Assembly (NCBI GenBank): GCA_937915545.1
Contig: CALGIJ010000021.1
Coordinates: 124,001 to 188,000, forward strand
Source: an uncultured Desulfobacterales bacterium
GTDB taxonomy: Bacteria; Desulfobacterota; Desulfobulbia; Desulfobulbales; Desulfocapsaceae
Direction: 5' to 3'
DNA: 64,000 nt
The translations under genes and the position numbers were made by a program. This document shows, in pieces, positions 27,531 to 37,090 of the stretch (its first letter is position 1; every line of letters starts with the position of its first letter). The notes below the pieces were generated by a model, which did not search any database, had not been told where the DNA came from, and saw nothing but the letters and a program-made list of their open reading frames with translations.

Positions 27531-30500
27531 TCAGCCGCCCTGGTGCTTGGCGGTGCGGACGATGTCGCCGGCGGCGGTGATCTCCAGGTAGCCAAGGCGC
27601 AGCAAGAGCAGGGTGCCGGGGAAGATGTCCTCGCCAAAGGGCTTGCGGATCTCCCACTTGGCGCGGAAGAGGCCCTGCGGCAGTTCACGGCTGTCGCTGT
27701 CGCACTCGAGGATCATCGGCAGAAAGGTCTGCTGCTCGAACTTCTTGATGATCGTCAGTTCCCACTCGCTCCTCTGCCAGGCCGCCCGCTCCAGCCACTC
27801 CGGCAGGCGCTGCGGCAGATGACGGAAGTGCAGGTAGCTGCTGAGCAGGATGTCGTTGCGGCCGCCCCAGCGGTCGGCGTTGTGCAGGTCGGCCACCGTC
27901 TCCGGGGAGAAGAAGAAGCCGGAGTCGTTGTCGACCAGATAGGGGTAATGGGGGGCGAAGAGATAGCGGCGCAGGTCGGGATCGAGCGGCGTCAGCCCCT
28001 GGTGCCGGCCGATCACCTGCAGCGTCTCCCCCCAGGAACGGCTCAAAGCCGCCGGGCTGTTGCCGGGGTTCAAGGCCAGGGTGAGCAGCGACATGTCCTG
28101 GCGGGTGATGCGCCGTTCGCCCTCGATGACCTTGAGGCTGCCGGGATCCTTGATCGTCGAGAGATCCTGGGAGCGGCGAAAACGCGGCTCGACGCCGCCC
28201 TCCTGGAAATAGGCGAGCAGGGCAAACGACTCGCGCACCCGGTCGTTGCGGTAGAAGTCGAGCAGCGGGTCGGCGGCGGTGTAGCGGTGGCCGTCGGCCG
28301 CGCCATGGGAAAGGAGAATGGGGGCGGCGCGGCGATGCAGCCGCTCCAGGTACCAGGCGTCGCCCCGCGAGTCGCCGCCAAGACCCGCGGCAAGCCGCTG
28401 GCGGCGCAGGGGCTCGAGCAGGGGCAAGAGGCGGGCGACGACATTGCCGACGCCAAGCACCGCACCGGCCTCCCTGAGGCTCTCGGCGCGCTGCCCGCCG
28501 GGGACGCGCAGACGGTCGAGGGCCGCGATCTGTGCGGCGATGGTCGTGGCGAGGACTGCCTCCACCTCCTCCTCACCGGCGATATCACGCAGCGGGGCAA
28601 GCATCAGCTTGCCCACCGGGCGCTCGGCGGCAAAGAGGAAATAGCCGCGCCACAGATCCTCGCCCAGCGGGCTCGACTTCCCCTGGCCAAGGCGCTGACT
28701 CATCATGAGCAGCAGCGACAGTTTGTTGAAGACGAGACCGTAGTCGGCCTCAGCCGCCGATGCCTGCCGGCCGGTGGCGAGGTCACGGGTGAGCTCGCCC
28801 TGCAGCCGGCGGCGCAGGTTCTCCTCCACCGCCCGGTCGGGGAGAATCACCAGGGCCTTGACCACCTCGGCAAGGTCGACGAAGAGCGGGGGGTGACTGG
28901 CGCCGGCCGCCGGCACGGCGGCGAGGGGCGGCAGCGCCTGAAGCGCTTTTTCCATGCGCGCCGCCACCACCCGGCGGGCGTCGTCCTCGAGCAGCCCGTA
29001 GCGCAGCAGCGCCGCCAGGGCGCGGGCGCGGAAGTCCTTCCGCCCCTCGAGGTCGAGGCGGGCGAGCCGCGAGACAGCCGCCGGCGCCTCGCCGGCGAGC
29101 AGCGCCAGGCGCATGGCGGCGGCCAAACGCAGCTCCGCCGACACGGCCTGTTCGCGCCAGCCGGCGAGCAGCGCCGCCCCCTGCTCGCCGCCCATGGCAT
29201 CGGCAACGTTCGCCGCCAGTTGCTGCGCCCGCTCGGTGGACAGCGCCAGGTCGCCGCGTCTGCCATAGGCGGCGAGCAGGGGGGCGAACTCCGCCTGGCC
29301 GAGAAAATCGACGCCGTCCCAGAGCAGGCCGCCGTTGAGGCCGCCGCGCCCGACGCGGGCCAGGGTTTCGGCAACACTCGGCTCCGCCGCCACGCTCGGC
29401 GACGACTGCCGTCCGGCGAGCGGGGCGAAATCATCCCCCGCCCCGCTGCCCTCGAGCAGCCGGCGCAGGGCCAGGCGGTAGGCCGGCTCGTCGTCGTCGC
29501 TGCGCGGCCCCAGCCCCCGCGCGCGCACCTGGCCATGGAGTTCGCGGCGCAGCGAGCTGCCGCCGGCCACCGCCTCGGCCTCGAGGGCCGCCAGCAGCTC
29601 GCGGGCCTCATCGGCGCGCGACACCGCCAGGCAATCCTGGCGCAGATCGCCCACCACCCTGGTCCAATCGACCTCCTCGCCCGGCTGGGGCAGGAAGAAG
29701 ACGCCCGGCTGACTCGGCGAGCGGAAGAGATAGCCAAGCAACTTCTCGTCGAGGACGGTGCGCTCCCGGCACTCGCTGCCGCCAGTGCCGTAGTGGGGGG
29801 CGTCGTCGTCCTGTTCCGCCCGCGCCAGCAGGGCGAGGAAATCGCCGTGGCTCTTGAGGAGGCCCACCGGCACGGTGTTGTCGCCGTCGACCTGCACATG
29901 CCCGCCCTGGCCGCTCCCCGCCGCCACCAGGCTGCCGACCAGGTCGTCGTAGGTGGCCAGGAACGGCGGCTGGCGCCACTGCGGCATGATCTCGTTTTCC
30001 CAGTACTGCAGGTCGGCGAGGTAGTGGCCGATGAGCACCCTGCGCAGCTTGCGGTCGATGGTAACGAAGTTGCTGAAGAGATTGGTGCGGTCGATCTTGC
30101 CGGGGTCGATGCCGGGGTTGCAGCTCGGCACCTTGCTGCGCTGGAACTCGTTGGCGATGCGCTGCGTCCTGATGGCGTCGAGGTCGTAGAGCTGGTCGGC
30201 GAGGAGGGCCGAACTGCCGCCGTAGCTCATCTTCAGCGGGTGGTCGCTGGTGCCGACGATGTTGCCCCCCGCGGCTCCCCCGGGCCCGGCCGGGCCGGTG
30301 GCGAGCAGCCTCTCCAGCGGCGTGCCGCGTACCAGCTCGGGGTAATAGCGGGCGACGAAGTCCTCGAGGGGGAAGATCTCCCCCGACTGGTAGGGCACCA
30401 CCGAGTCCGGGCCTATGCGGGTCGTCTCGATGATCAGCCCCTGGCGGTTGTCGAGGATTTTTGCGCTCGGCCCGCCTGGGCCGATATAGCCCTGCATGTG

Positions 30501-31553
30501 GCCGATAAAGTCGCCCCTGGTGGTCTGCAGCATGCCGCGGTTGGTGCCGAGCGGCAGCTCCGGATAGAGCGACTGCAGATAGGCGAGCACCTCCTTGGTG
30601 CCGCCCTCGCAGTCGTTCTGGCGGTGAAAGAGGCCGTCGAGGAGCATGCCGCTGCCGTTCTCCGGGTAGTACTTGTTGTCGGAGTAGCGCTGCAGCAGCA
30701 TCACCAGCCAGTAGGCGTCGAGCTGCGCCGGCATGCCCTGGGATACCTCGGCGAGGCGCTGGCGATAGCGCGCCATGGCCTCATCGAGGGAAAAGGCCGG
30801 CCGCTGCCCGAGGGGCAGCAGCGAGCGCGCCAGCTGGTAGTACTCGGCGCTAAGAATAAAGTCGGCAAAGCCCATGTCGAGGCGGCCGTCGACGATATCG
30901 GCGCCGAGGCGGCGGAGGAACTCCTCCTCGCCGGCCAGCGGCGACGGCGCGCCGGGCTCGAGGGGAACGGCGTCCTGAAAGACGTTGCCGAGCAGCACCT
31001 CCTCGGCGTCGTCGGCCACCTCCTGCAGCAGGCTCCTGTCCGGCTTGGCGGGGATGGTCGACCCGGACAGTGCCGGCGGCAGCAGGCGCGGCGCCGGGCC
31101 ATCCTGGAGCAGCGAGCGGTACCCGGCCTTGACCGTCAGCAGCGGCAGGGCGGCCTCGCCCCGGCCCACCTGCACCCCGGCGCCGACAGCCGCGGCAGTG
31201 GCACGGCGCCCGGCGAGGCGATAGGGGTCGGCATCCACCGCCGCCCCTGACACGGCACCTCGCGGCGAAGCCGGAGCGGCCGCTGCCGCTTCCTGTTCCT
31301 CCGCGCTACCTGCCGCCCCGGAGGCCAGCGGACCTTCCGCCCGCTGCCAGACCTCGCCGACAAAGGGGAAAAAATAGTTGCCGGGCGGCAGCAGGGCGGT
31401 GATGACGACAAGGAGATGAAGGACCGCGGTGAGCGTCACCGCGACGACCCAGTCGCGCAGGCTGAGGAGCGATGTATGCAGGGGGCGGCGATCGATATCC
31501 ATGGCGACGGTGTCGGTAGGCGGAGACGACTGGAACGACATTCCCCTGACCAT
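27531..31553 (-). CDS. Very large single-pass protein with transglutaminase-like Cys-His-Asp arrangement
   Basis: 1340 aa, no family recognised with confidence. One transmembrane helix near the N-terminus (about 34-56), then an Ala/Glu/Pro-rich linker. Residues about 255-385 resemble a transglutaminase-like fold: Cys315 in FHRQNDCEGGTKEVLAYL, His352 in RGDFIGHMQGYI and Asp368 in KILDNRQG, in the order and spacing of the Cys-His-Asp triad. The remaining 950 residues are helical and Ala/Leu/Arg-rich, possibly repeat-like, with no clear motif. The helix orientation suggests most of the protein is periplasmic. The start is the ATG at 31553 after GGGAG; a GTG two codons earlier and ATG codons 4 and 17 codons later are alternatives. 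Monocistronic. Confidence 0.75.
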   Translation of the reverse strand: MVRGMSFQSSPPTDTVAMDIDRRPLHTSLLSLRDWVVAVTLTAVLHLLVVITALLPPGNYFFPFVGEVWQRAEGPLASGAAGSAEEQEAAAAAPASPRGAVSGAAVDADPYRLAGRRATAAAVGAGVQVGRGEAALPLLTVKAGYRSLLQDGPAPRLLPPALSGSTIPAKPDRSLLQEVADDAEEVLLGNVFQDAVPLEPGAPSPLAGEEEFLRRLGADIVDGRLDMGFADFILSAEYYQLARSLLPLGQRPAFSLDEAMARYRQRLAEVSQGMPAQLDAYWLVMLLQRYSDNKYYPENGSGMLLDGLFHRQNDCEGGTKEVLAYLQSLYPELPLGTNRGMLQTTRGDFIGHMQGYIGPGGPSAKILDNRQGLIIETTRIGPDSVVPYQSGEIFPLEDFVARYYPELVRGTPLERLLATGPAGPGGAAGGNIVGTSDHPLKMSYGGSSALLADQLYDLDAIRTQRIANEFQRSKVPSCNPGIDPGKIDRTNLFSNFVTIDRKLRRVLIGHYLADLQYWENEIMPQWRQPPFLATYDDLVGSLVAAGSGQGGHVQVDGDNTVPVGLLKSHGDFLALLARAEQDDDAPHYGTGGSECRERTVLDEKLLGYLFRSPSQPGVFFLPQPGEEVDWTRVVGDLRQDCLAVSRADEARELLAALEAEAVAGGSSLRRELHGQVRARGLGPRSDDDEPAYRLALRRLLEGSGAGDDFAPLAGRQSSPSVAAEPSVAETLARVGRGGLNGGLLWDGVDFLGQAEFAPLLAAYGRRGDLALSTERAQQLAANVADAMGGEQGAALLAGWREQAVSAELRLAAAMRLALLAGEAPAAVSRLARLDLEGRKDFRARALAALLRYGLLEDDARRVVAARMEKALQALPPLAAVPAAGASHPPLFVDLAEVVKALVILPDRAVEENLRRRLQGELTRDLATGRQASAAEADYGLVFNKLSLLLMMSQRLGQGKSSPLGEDLWRGYFLFAAERPVGKLMLAPLRDIAGEEEVEAVLATTIAAQIAALDRLRVPGGQRAESLREAGAVLGVGNVVARLLPLLEPLRRQRLAAGLGGDSRGDAWYLERLHRRAAPILLSHGAADGHRYTAADPLLDFYRNDRVRESFALLAYFQEGGVEPRFRRSQDLSTIKDPGSLKVIEGERRITRQDMSLLTLALNPGNSPAALSRSWGETLQVIGRHQGLTPLDPDLRRYLFAPHYPYLVDNDSGFFFSPETVADLHNADRWGGRNDILLSSYLHFRHLPQRLPEWLERAAWQRSEWELTIIKKFEQQTFLPMILECDSDSRELPQGLFRAKWEIRKPFGEDIFPGTLLLLRLGYLEITAAGDIVRTAKHQGG

Positions 31554-31987
31554 AACCACTCCCGGGGCATTTTGCAGGGGGGAGGGCAGGCGTCGTCAGG
31601 GAAAAGCAGGCCAGCGTCATGGACCGGCATGAAGCCCCCTTACCTATCTTTTTTGTGCAGCATTATGCCCGGCGGCGACGCCAGCGGTGCCGACCCCTCG
31701 GTGGGCAACGTTCTCCGCCCCCACTACCCCCCGCGGCCGCGACATGCCATCCGCGAAAGGAGGGCAAGCGCGGCCGTCGAGGGCAAAAACCGACCCCAGC
31801 AAGCCAATACACACTATATATACTTGATATATTTGCTGAAAAAATATTTTGCCTTCATCTCGCCGCCAACGCAAAAAGCTGTTGCTTCAACCCCGGGAAA
31901 GTTGTATTCATCGCGAAAATTCACACCCTACCTGCGGCGTTCTGCCAACCCTCTCCCCCCACTCCCCTTATCTGACAGGAACAAGCC
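31554..31987. other. 434-bp divergent intergenic region with an AT-rich island
   Basis: The region separates the giant protein and the SET gene. The block at 31807-31853 (TATATA tracts, CTTGATATATTTG, AAAAAATATTTTG) is much more AT-rich than anything else nearby. It contains a poor sigma-70-like pair, TTGATA (31824) and TATTTT (31845), with a short 15-bp spacer. No gene is seen. It probably contains the promoters for both flanking genes. Confidence 0.4.
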
Positions 31988-32479
31988 ATGTATCCAGACC
32001 GTTTTGGTAGCAATCCGCTCTTTCCCAGCAAAAGCGACTTCGGCATCGTCGAGAAGAATCATGCAACCGGCCTCGGCGTCATGAGCTACAAATTCTTCGC
32101 CAAGGGGAGTCTGGTGTGCGCCATCACCGGCGACATCATCGACGAGATCCGCCAGCACACCCTGCAGATCGAGCCCGACAAACACCTCCACGACCTCTAC
32201 TTTTCCGGCTATTTCCTTCATTCCTGCTCGCCCAACATCGAGCTCGACATGGAGAAGCTGCTGGTCTACGCGGTGCGCGACATCCACCCCATGGAGTACC
32301 TGACCATGGACTACGCCCAGACCGAGGACGTGCTCTTCAAGCAGTTCCCCTGCGGCTGCGGCGCCGACAATTGCCGCGGCTGGATCACCGGCCGCAAGGA
32401 GCTGCCCGTCGCCGACGCGGTGCCGCCGAGCGCCATGAACCTCGCCGACAACCCCTTCGAGGAGCCGCGGATCTCGTGA
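31988..32479 (+). CDS. SET domain protein (putative lysine methyltransferase)
   Basis: 163 aa. SET hallmarks are present: an N-terminal GLGVMSYKFFAKGSLVCAITGD segment, the NHSC-like cofactor motif as FLHSCSPN (77-84), the catalytic Tyr region LTMDYAQTE, and a Cys-rich post-SET motif CGCGADNCRGWITG (122-135). The usual Asn of NHSC is replaced by Leu. SET enzymes transfer methyl groups from SAM to lysine in proteins; bacterial ones may act on other substrates. Its stop codon overlaps the start of the next gene by one base (TGATG), so it is translationally coupled to a PLP-dependent decarboxylase-like protein, suggesting a shared pathway. Confidence 0.88.
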   Translation: MYPDRFGSNPLFPSKSDFGIVEKNHATGLGVMSYKFFAKGSLVCAITGDIIDEIRQHTLQIEPDKHLHDLYFSGYFLHSCSPNIELDMEKLLVYAVRDIHPMEYLTMDYAQTEDVLFKQFPCGCGADNCRGWITGRKELPVADAVPPSAMNLADNPFEEPRIS

Positions 32480-33675
32480 TGGAGTGGTGGGAACGGGAAG
32501 ACCTGCGCTATCGCGACGGCGACCTCGAGTTCGCCGGCCGCAGGGTCGAGAGCCTGGCGGAGCAGTTCGGTACGCCCTCCTTCTACTACAATGGCCGGCG
32601 CATCGTCGCCAACGTGCAGCGTCTGCACGACGCGCTGACGGGGGCCGGCCTGGAGGGGCGTTTCGCCGTCAAGTATGCCATGAAGGCCAACCGCTTCGCC
32701 CCGCTGCTCAGCCATCTGCGCGCCAGCGGCCTGGTGGGTATCGACGCCTGCTCGCCCAACGAGGTGGAACACGCCATCGCCTGCGGTTTTGCCGCCGAGG
32801 ACATCTCCTTCACCGCCGGCAGCCTCTCCGACCGCGACCTGCAGCGGCTGTCGCGGATCAGGGGCCTGGCGATGACCTGCGACTCGATGAGCGTCATCCG
32901 CCGCTGGGGCGCCCTTGGCCCGGGCCGGGAGATCGGCATCCGCGTCAACCCGGCGCTCGGCATCAGCCGCGCCCAGAACGACAAACTGCGCTACAGCGGC
33001 GCCAACACCACCAAGTTCGGCATCTACCGCGAGCAGTTCGCCGAGGCGGTGGCGCTGGCCAGGCAATATGGCCTGCGCATCAAGAAGATCCACTTCCACA
33101 CCGGCTGCGGCTACCTCACCCCGCAGCTCGACTTGTGGGACGCCATCATCGACAGCTGCCTGTGGTTCGTCGATCAGCTCGATACGGTGGAGATCGTCAA
33201 CGTCGGCGGCGGCCTCGGCGTGCCGCACGTCGCCGAGGACGCCCCCCTCGACCTGAACCGCTGGGCGGCCATCCTCGCCCGCCATTTCCAGGGGCGGGGG
33301 CAGCGGGTGGAGATCGAACCCGGGGACTATATCGCCAAGGACTGCGGCATCCTGCTGCTCACCGTCAACTCGGTGGAGAAGAAGCTGGAGACGGTCTTCG
33401 TCGGCGTCGACGCCGGCTTCAACCTGGCCGTCGAGCCGGCGGTCTACGGCCTGCCCTTCCAGCCCCTGCCGGCGCGGCTGCTGCCGGGGGAGAAGCAGAC
33501 GGTGAGCATCGTCGGCAACATCAACGAGGCCCTCGACGTGTGGTACGCCGGCATCACCATGCCGCCGCTCGCCGAAGGCATGACCCTCGCCCTGATCAAC
33601 GCCGGCGCCTACTCCTCGGCCATGGCCTCCAACCACTGCATGCGCGGCGACTTCAAGGAGTTTCTGCTCGTCTGA
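32479..33675 (+). CDS. Fold-type III PLP decarboxylase-like protein with altered active site
   Basis: 398 aa, homologous to diaminopimelate/ornithine/carboxynorspermidine decarboxylases. The PLP lysine is Lys69 (YAMKAN), the phosphate-binding loop is GGGLGVPH, and the dimer C-terminus contains NAGAYSSAMASNH. Two positions usually conserved differ: where decarboxylases have G-x-x-C-E-S-x-D, this has GNINEALD with Asn349 at the Cys position, and the usual EPGR is EPGD at 280-283. The chemistry or substrate may therefore differ from DAP decarboxylation. It overlaps the SET gene and faces the polyamine operon across a shared terminator. It is probably not lysA. Confidence 0.85.
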   Translation: MEWWEREDLRYRDGDLEFAGRRVESLAEQFGTPSFYYNGRRIVANVQRLHDALTGAGLEGRFAVKYAMKANRFAPLLSHLRASGLVGIDACSPNEVEHAIACGFAAEDISFTAGSLSDRDLQRLSRIRGLAMTCDSMSVIRRWGALGPGREIGIRVNPALGISRAQNDKLRYSGANTTKFGIYREQFAEAVALARQYGLRIKKIHFHTGCGYLTPQLDLWDAIIDSCLWFVDQLDTVEIVNVGGGLGVPHVAEDAPLDLNRWAAILARHFQGRGQRVEIEPGDYIAKDCGILLLTVNSVEKKLETVFVGVDAGFNLAVEPAVYGLPFQPLPARLLPGEKQTVSIVGNINEALDVWYAGITMPPLAEGMTLALINAGAYSSAMASNHCMRGDFKEFLLV

Positions 33676-33697
33676 CCTTTCTCCCGCAGCACCCATC

Positions 33698-33749
33698 AAC
33701 GACAAAGCGGGCGCGCATCCCAGAGAGGATGCGCGCCCGCTTTGTCGTT
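33698..33749. terminator. Bidirectional terminator between decarboxylase-like gene and speB
   Basis: A perfect 23-bp stem (33698-33720 with 33727-33749) around the six-base loop CAGAGA. The ends are AA on the left and TTT on the right, so it can serve both converging genes. Confidence 0.8.
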
Positions 33750-33795
33750 TCACGCCAACGGGAGAATTCCCGAAATCCCGCCAGCACGGGGCCAA

Positions 33796-34668
33796 TTATC
33801 TCCCTTGCGCCCTGCCGATCATGCCCATCACCGAATAGACCAGCTGCGCCGCGGCAAAATCGGAGGCGTGATCGCCCTGCTGCGGCGCCAGCTCGACCAC
33901 GTCGAAGCCGAGGAGGCGCCGGCCGCGCAGGGCGCGCTCGATGAAGGTCAGCGTCTGATGCCAGAGGGGGCCGCCGGGCACCGGGGTGCCGGTGGCGCGG
34001 ATCACCGAGGGGTCGAGGCCATCGACGTCGATGGTCAGGTAGATGTCCTCCGGAAAGGACCCGGGCAGGGCGAAGGCGGCGAGGTCGACGGAGGGTAACA
34101 TGCGGGCGTCGAGATGCTGCACCCCTCTTTCCTGGCGACAGGCAACCTCCTCCAGGCACAGGGCGCGCACCCCGAACTGCATCAGGGCGCAGCCGCACTC
34201 CTCGATGGCGCGGCGCATGACGCAGGCATGGCTGAAGGGCGAGCCTTCGAAACGTGACCGCAGGTCGGCATGGGCGTCGATCTGCACCACCCCGATAGGC
34301 CCGGTGCACCGCTTGGCCAAGGCACGGATCGGGGCGAGGCTGACCGTATGCTCGCCGCCCAGCACCACCGGCATCGAGCCCCGCGCGGCCACCTCTCCCA
34401 CAGCCGCCTCGAGACGGGCCAGGACCTCTTCCACCTCGCCCCGGCAATCAACCGGCGGAGCGGTGGCAATGCCCCAGAGGAGCGGCTCGCACAGGCCGTC
34501 CCAGGTCTCCAGCTGCTGCGAGGCGGCTAGGATCGCCTGCGGTCCCAGTGCCGTGCCCCCGCCATAGGAGACCGAGGCCTCGAAGGGCGCCGAGATGACG
34601 GTGAACAGCGGGTTTTCAGGCGCTTGCCGCCCCGCCATCTCCGACTGTAAAAAATCGGGACTTTCCAT
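33796..34668 (-). CDS. speB: Agmatinase
   Basis: 290 aa ureohydrolase producing putrescine and urea from agmatine. Manganese-binding motifs are complete: GGEHTVSL, QIDAHADLR, and TIDVDGLDPSVIRATGTPVPGG, the last typical of agmatinase rather than arginase. The substrate-loop His region PFSHACVMRRA is also present. The start is given as ATG at 34668 (MESPDFLQ); a GTG at 34674 has better spacing to GAGGGG and may be the real start. It is the last gene of a four-gene polyamine operon and shares a terminator with the decarboxylase-like gene. Confidence 0.93.
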   Translation of the reverse strand: MESPDFLQSEMAGRQAPENPLFTVISAPFEASVSYGGGTALGPQAILAASQQLETWDGLCEPLLWGIATAPPVDCRGEVEEVLARLEAAVGEVAARGSMPVVLGGEHTVSLAPIRALAKRCTGPIGVVQIDAHADLRSRFEGSPFSHACVMRRAIEECGCALMQFGVRALCLEEVACRQERGVQHLDARMLPSVDLAAFALPGSFPEDIYLTIDVDGLDPSVIRATGTPVPGGPLWHQTLTFIERALRGRRLLGFDVVELAPQQGDHASDFAAAQLVYSVMGMIGRAQGR

Positions 34669-34685
34669 GCTCACTTTTTTCCCCT

Positions 34686-35851
<1,166 letters not shown>

Positions 35852-35855
<4 letters not shown>

Positions 35856-37045
35856 GGCAACTGCAGCACGGTCCACGGCAGGCCGTGGCGGTTGAGCTCA
35901 TCCATGAACGGGTCGGGGTCGAACTGCTCCATATGCCACACGCCCGCCTTGCGCCACTTCTTCTCCAGCATCAGCTTGGCGCCGATCATCGCCGGCACGC
36001 CGGTGGTGTAGCTGATCGCCTGGGAGCCGACTTCGCGGTAGCTCTCCTCGTGGCTGCAGATATTGTAGACGAAGATGGTCTTGGCGCGGCCGTCCTTGAC
36101 CCCCTTGAGCAGGCAGCCGATGCAGGTGCGCCCCTTGGTCAGCGGCCCCAGCGAGGCCGGCTCGGGCAGCACCTTCTTGAGGAACTGGATGGGGACGATC
36201 TGCTGGCCGTTGAAGTCCACCGGGTCGATGCGCGTCATGCCGACGTTCTCCAGCACGCGCAGGTGGGTGAGGTACTGCTCGCCGAAGGTCATCCAGAAGC
36301 GCGCCCGCTTCAGGCCCTTGAGGTGCAGCACCAGCGACTCCAGCTCCTCGTGGTACATCAGGTAGCACTTCTTGGCACCGATGCCCTCGGGAAAGTCGTA
36401 GTTCATCGACCAGGAGAGGGGGTCGGTCTCCACCCACTCGCCATGCTCCCAGTAGCGGCCGCGCTGGGTGATCTCGCGGATGTTGATCTCCGGGTTGAAG
36501 TTGGTGGCGAAGTGCTGGCCGTGATCGCCGGCGTTGCAGTCGATGATGTCGAGCTGGTGGATCTCGTCGAAGTGGTGCTTCTGCGCCCAGGCGCAGAAGA
36601 CATTGGTCACGCCGGGATCGAAGCCCGAGCCGAGCAGGGCCATGAGGCCCGCCTTCTCGAAGCGCTCCCGGTAGGCCCACTGCCACTTGTACTCGAACTT
36701 GGCGACGTCCGGCGGCTCGTAATTGGCGGTGTCGAGGTAGTCGACGCCGGTGGCCAGGCAGGCCTCCATCAACGCCAGATCCTGATAGGGCAGGGCGAGG
36801 TTGACGAGCAGGTCGGGGCGCACCTCCTCTATCAGCGCCACCGTCTCCTCGACGCGATCGGCGTCGACCTGGCGCACCTCGATGTCGCGGCCGCAGCGCT
36901 CCTTGATCGACCGGGCGATGGCCCGACACTTGGCCAGCGTCCGACTGGCGAGGACGATCTCGGCAAAGCTCTCGGCGAGAAAGGCGCACTTGTGGGCGGT
37001 GACCCCGGCGACACCGCCGGCACCGATGATCAATACCTTGGCCAT
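35852..37045 (-). CDS. Carboxynorspermidine/carboxyspermidine dehydrogenase (saccharopine dehydrogenase family)
   Basis: 397 aa. N-terminal Rossmann fold (VLIIGAGGVAGVTAHKCA) and the saccharopine-dehydrogenase-like core (DYLDTANYEPPD; GSGFDPGVTNVF). It reductively condenses putrescine or diaminopropane with aspartate semialdehyde, the step before NspC. It lies 46 bp downstream of speA and overlaps nspC by four bases. The gene order speA, dehydrogenase, nspC, speB gives a full arginine-to-spermidine route without S-adenosylmethionine decarboxylase. Good ribosome site (GGGAGGATTCC). Confidence 0.94.
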
Positions 37046-37090
37046 GGAATCCTCCCTTTGCTGTGGTTTCCCGCCGACCGCTGGTGGCGG

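Noticed and set aside
27426..31250. 1274-codon plus-strand frame opposite the giant protein
   Set aside because: The reverse strand has the helix, the Cys-His-Asp motifs, a ribosome site and normal composition; this strand has none.
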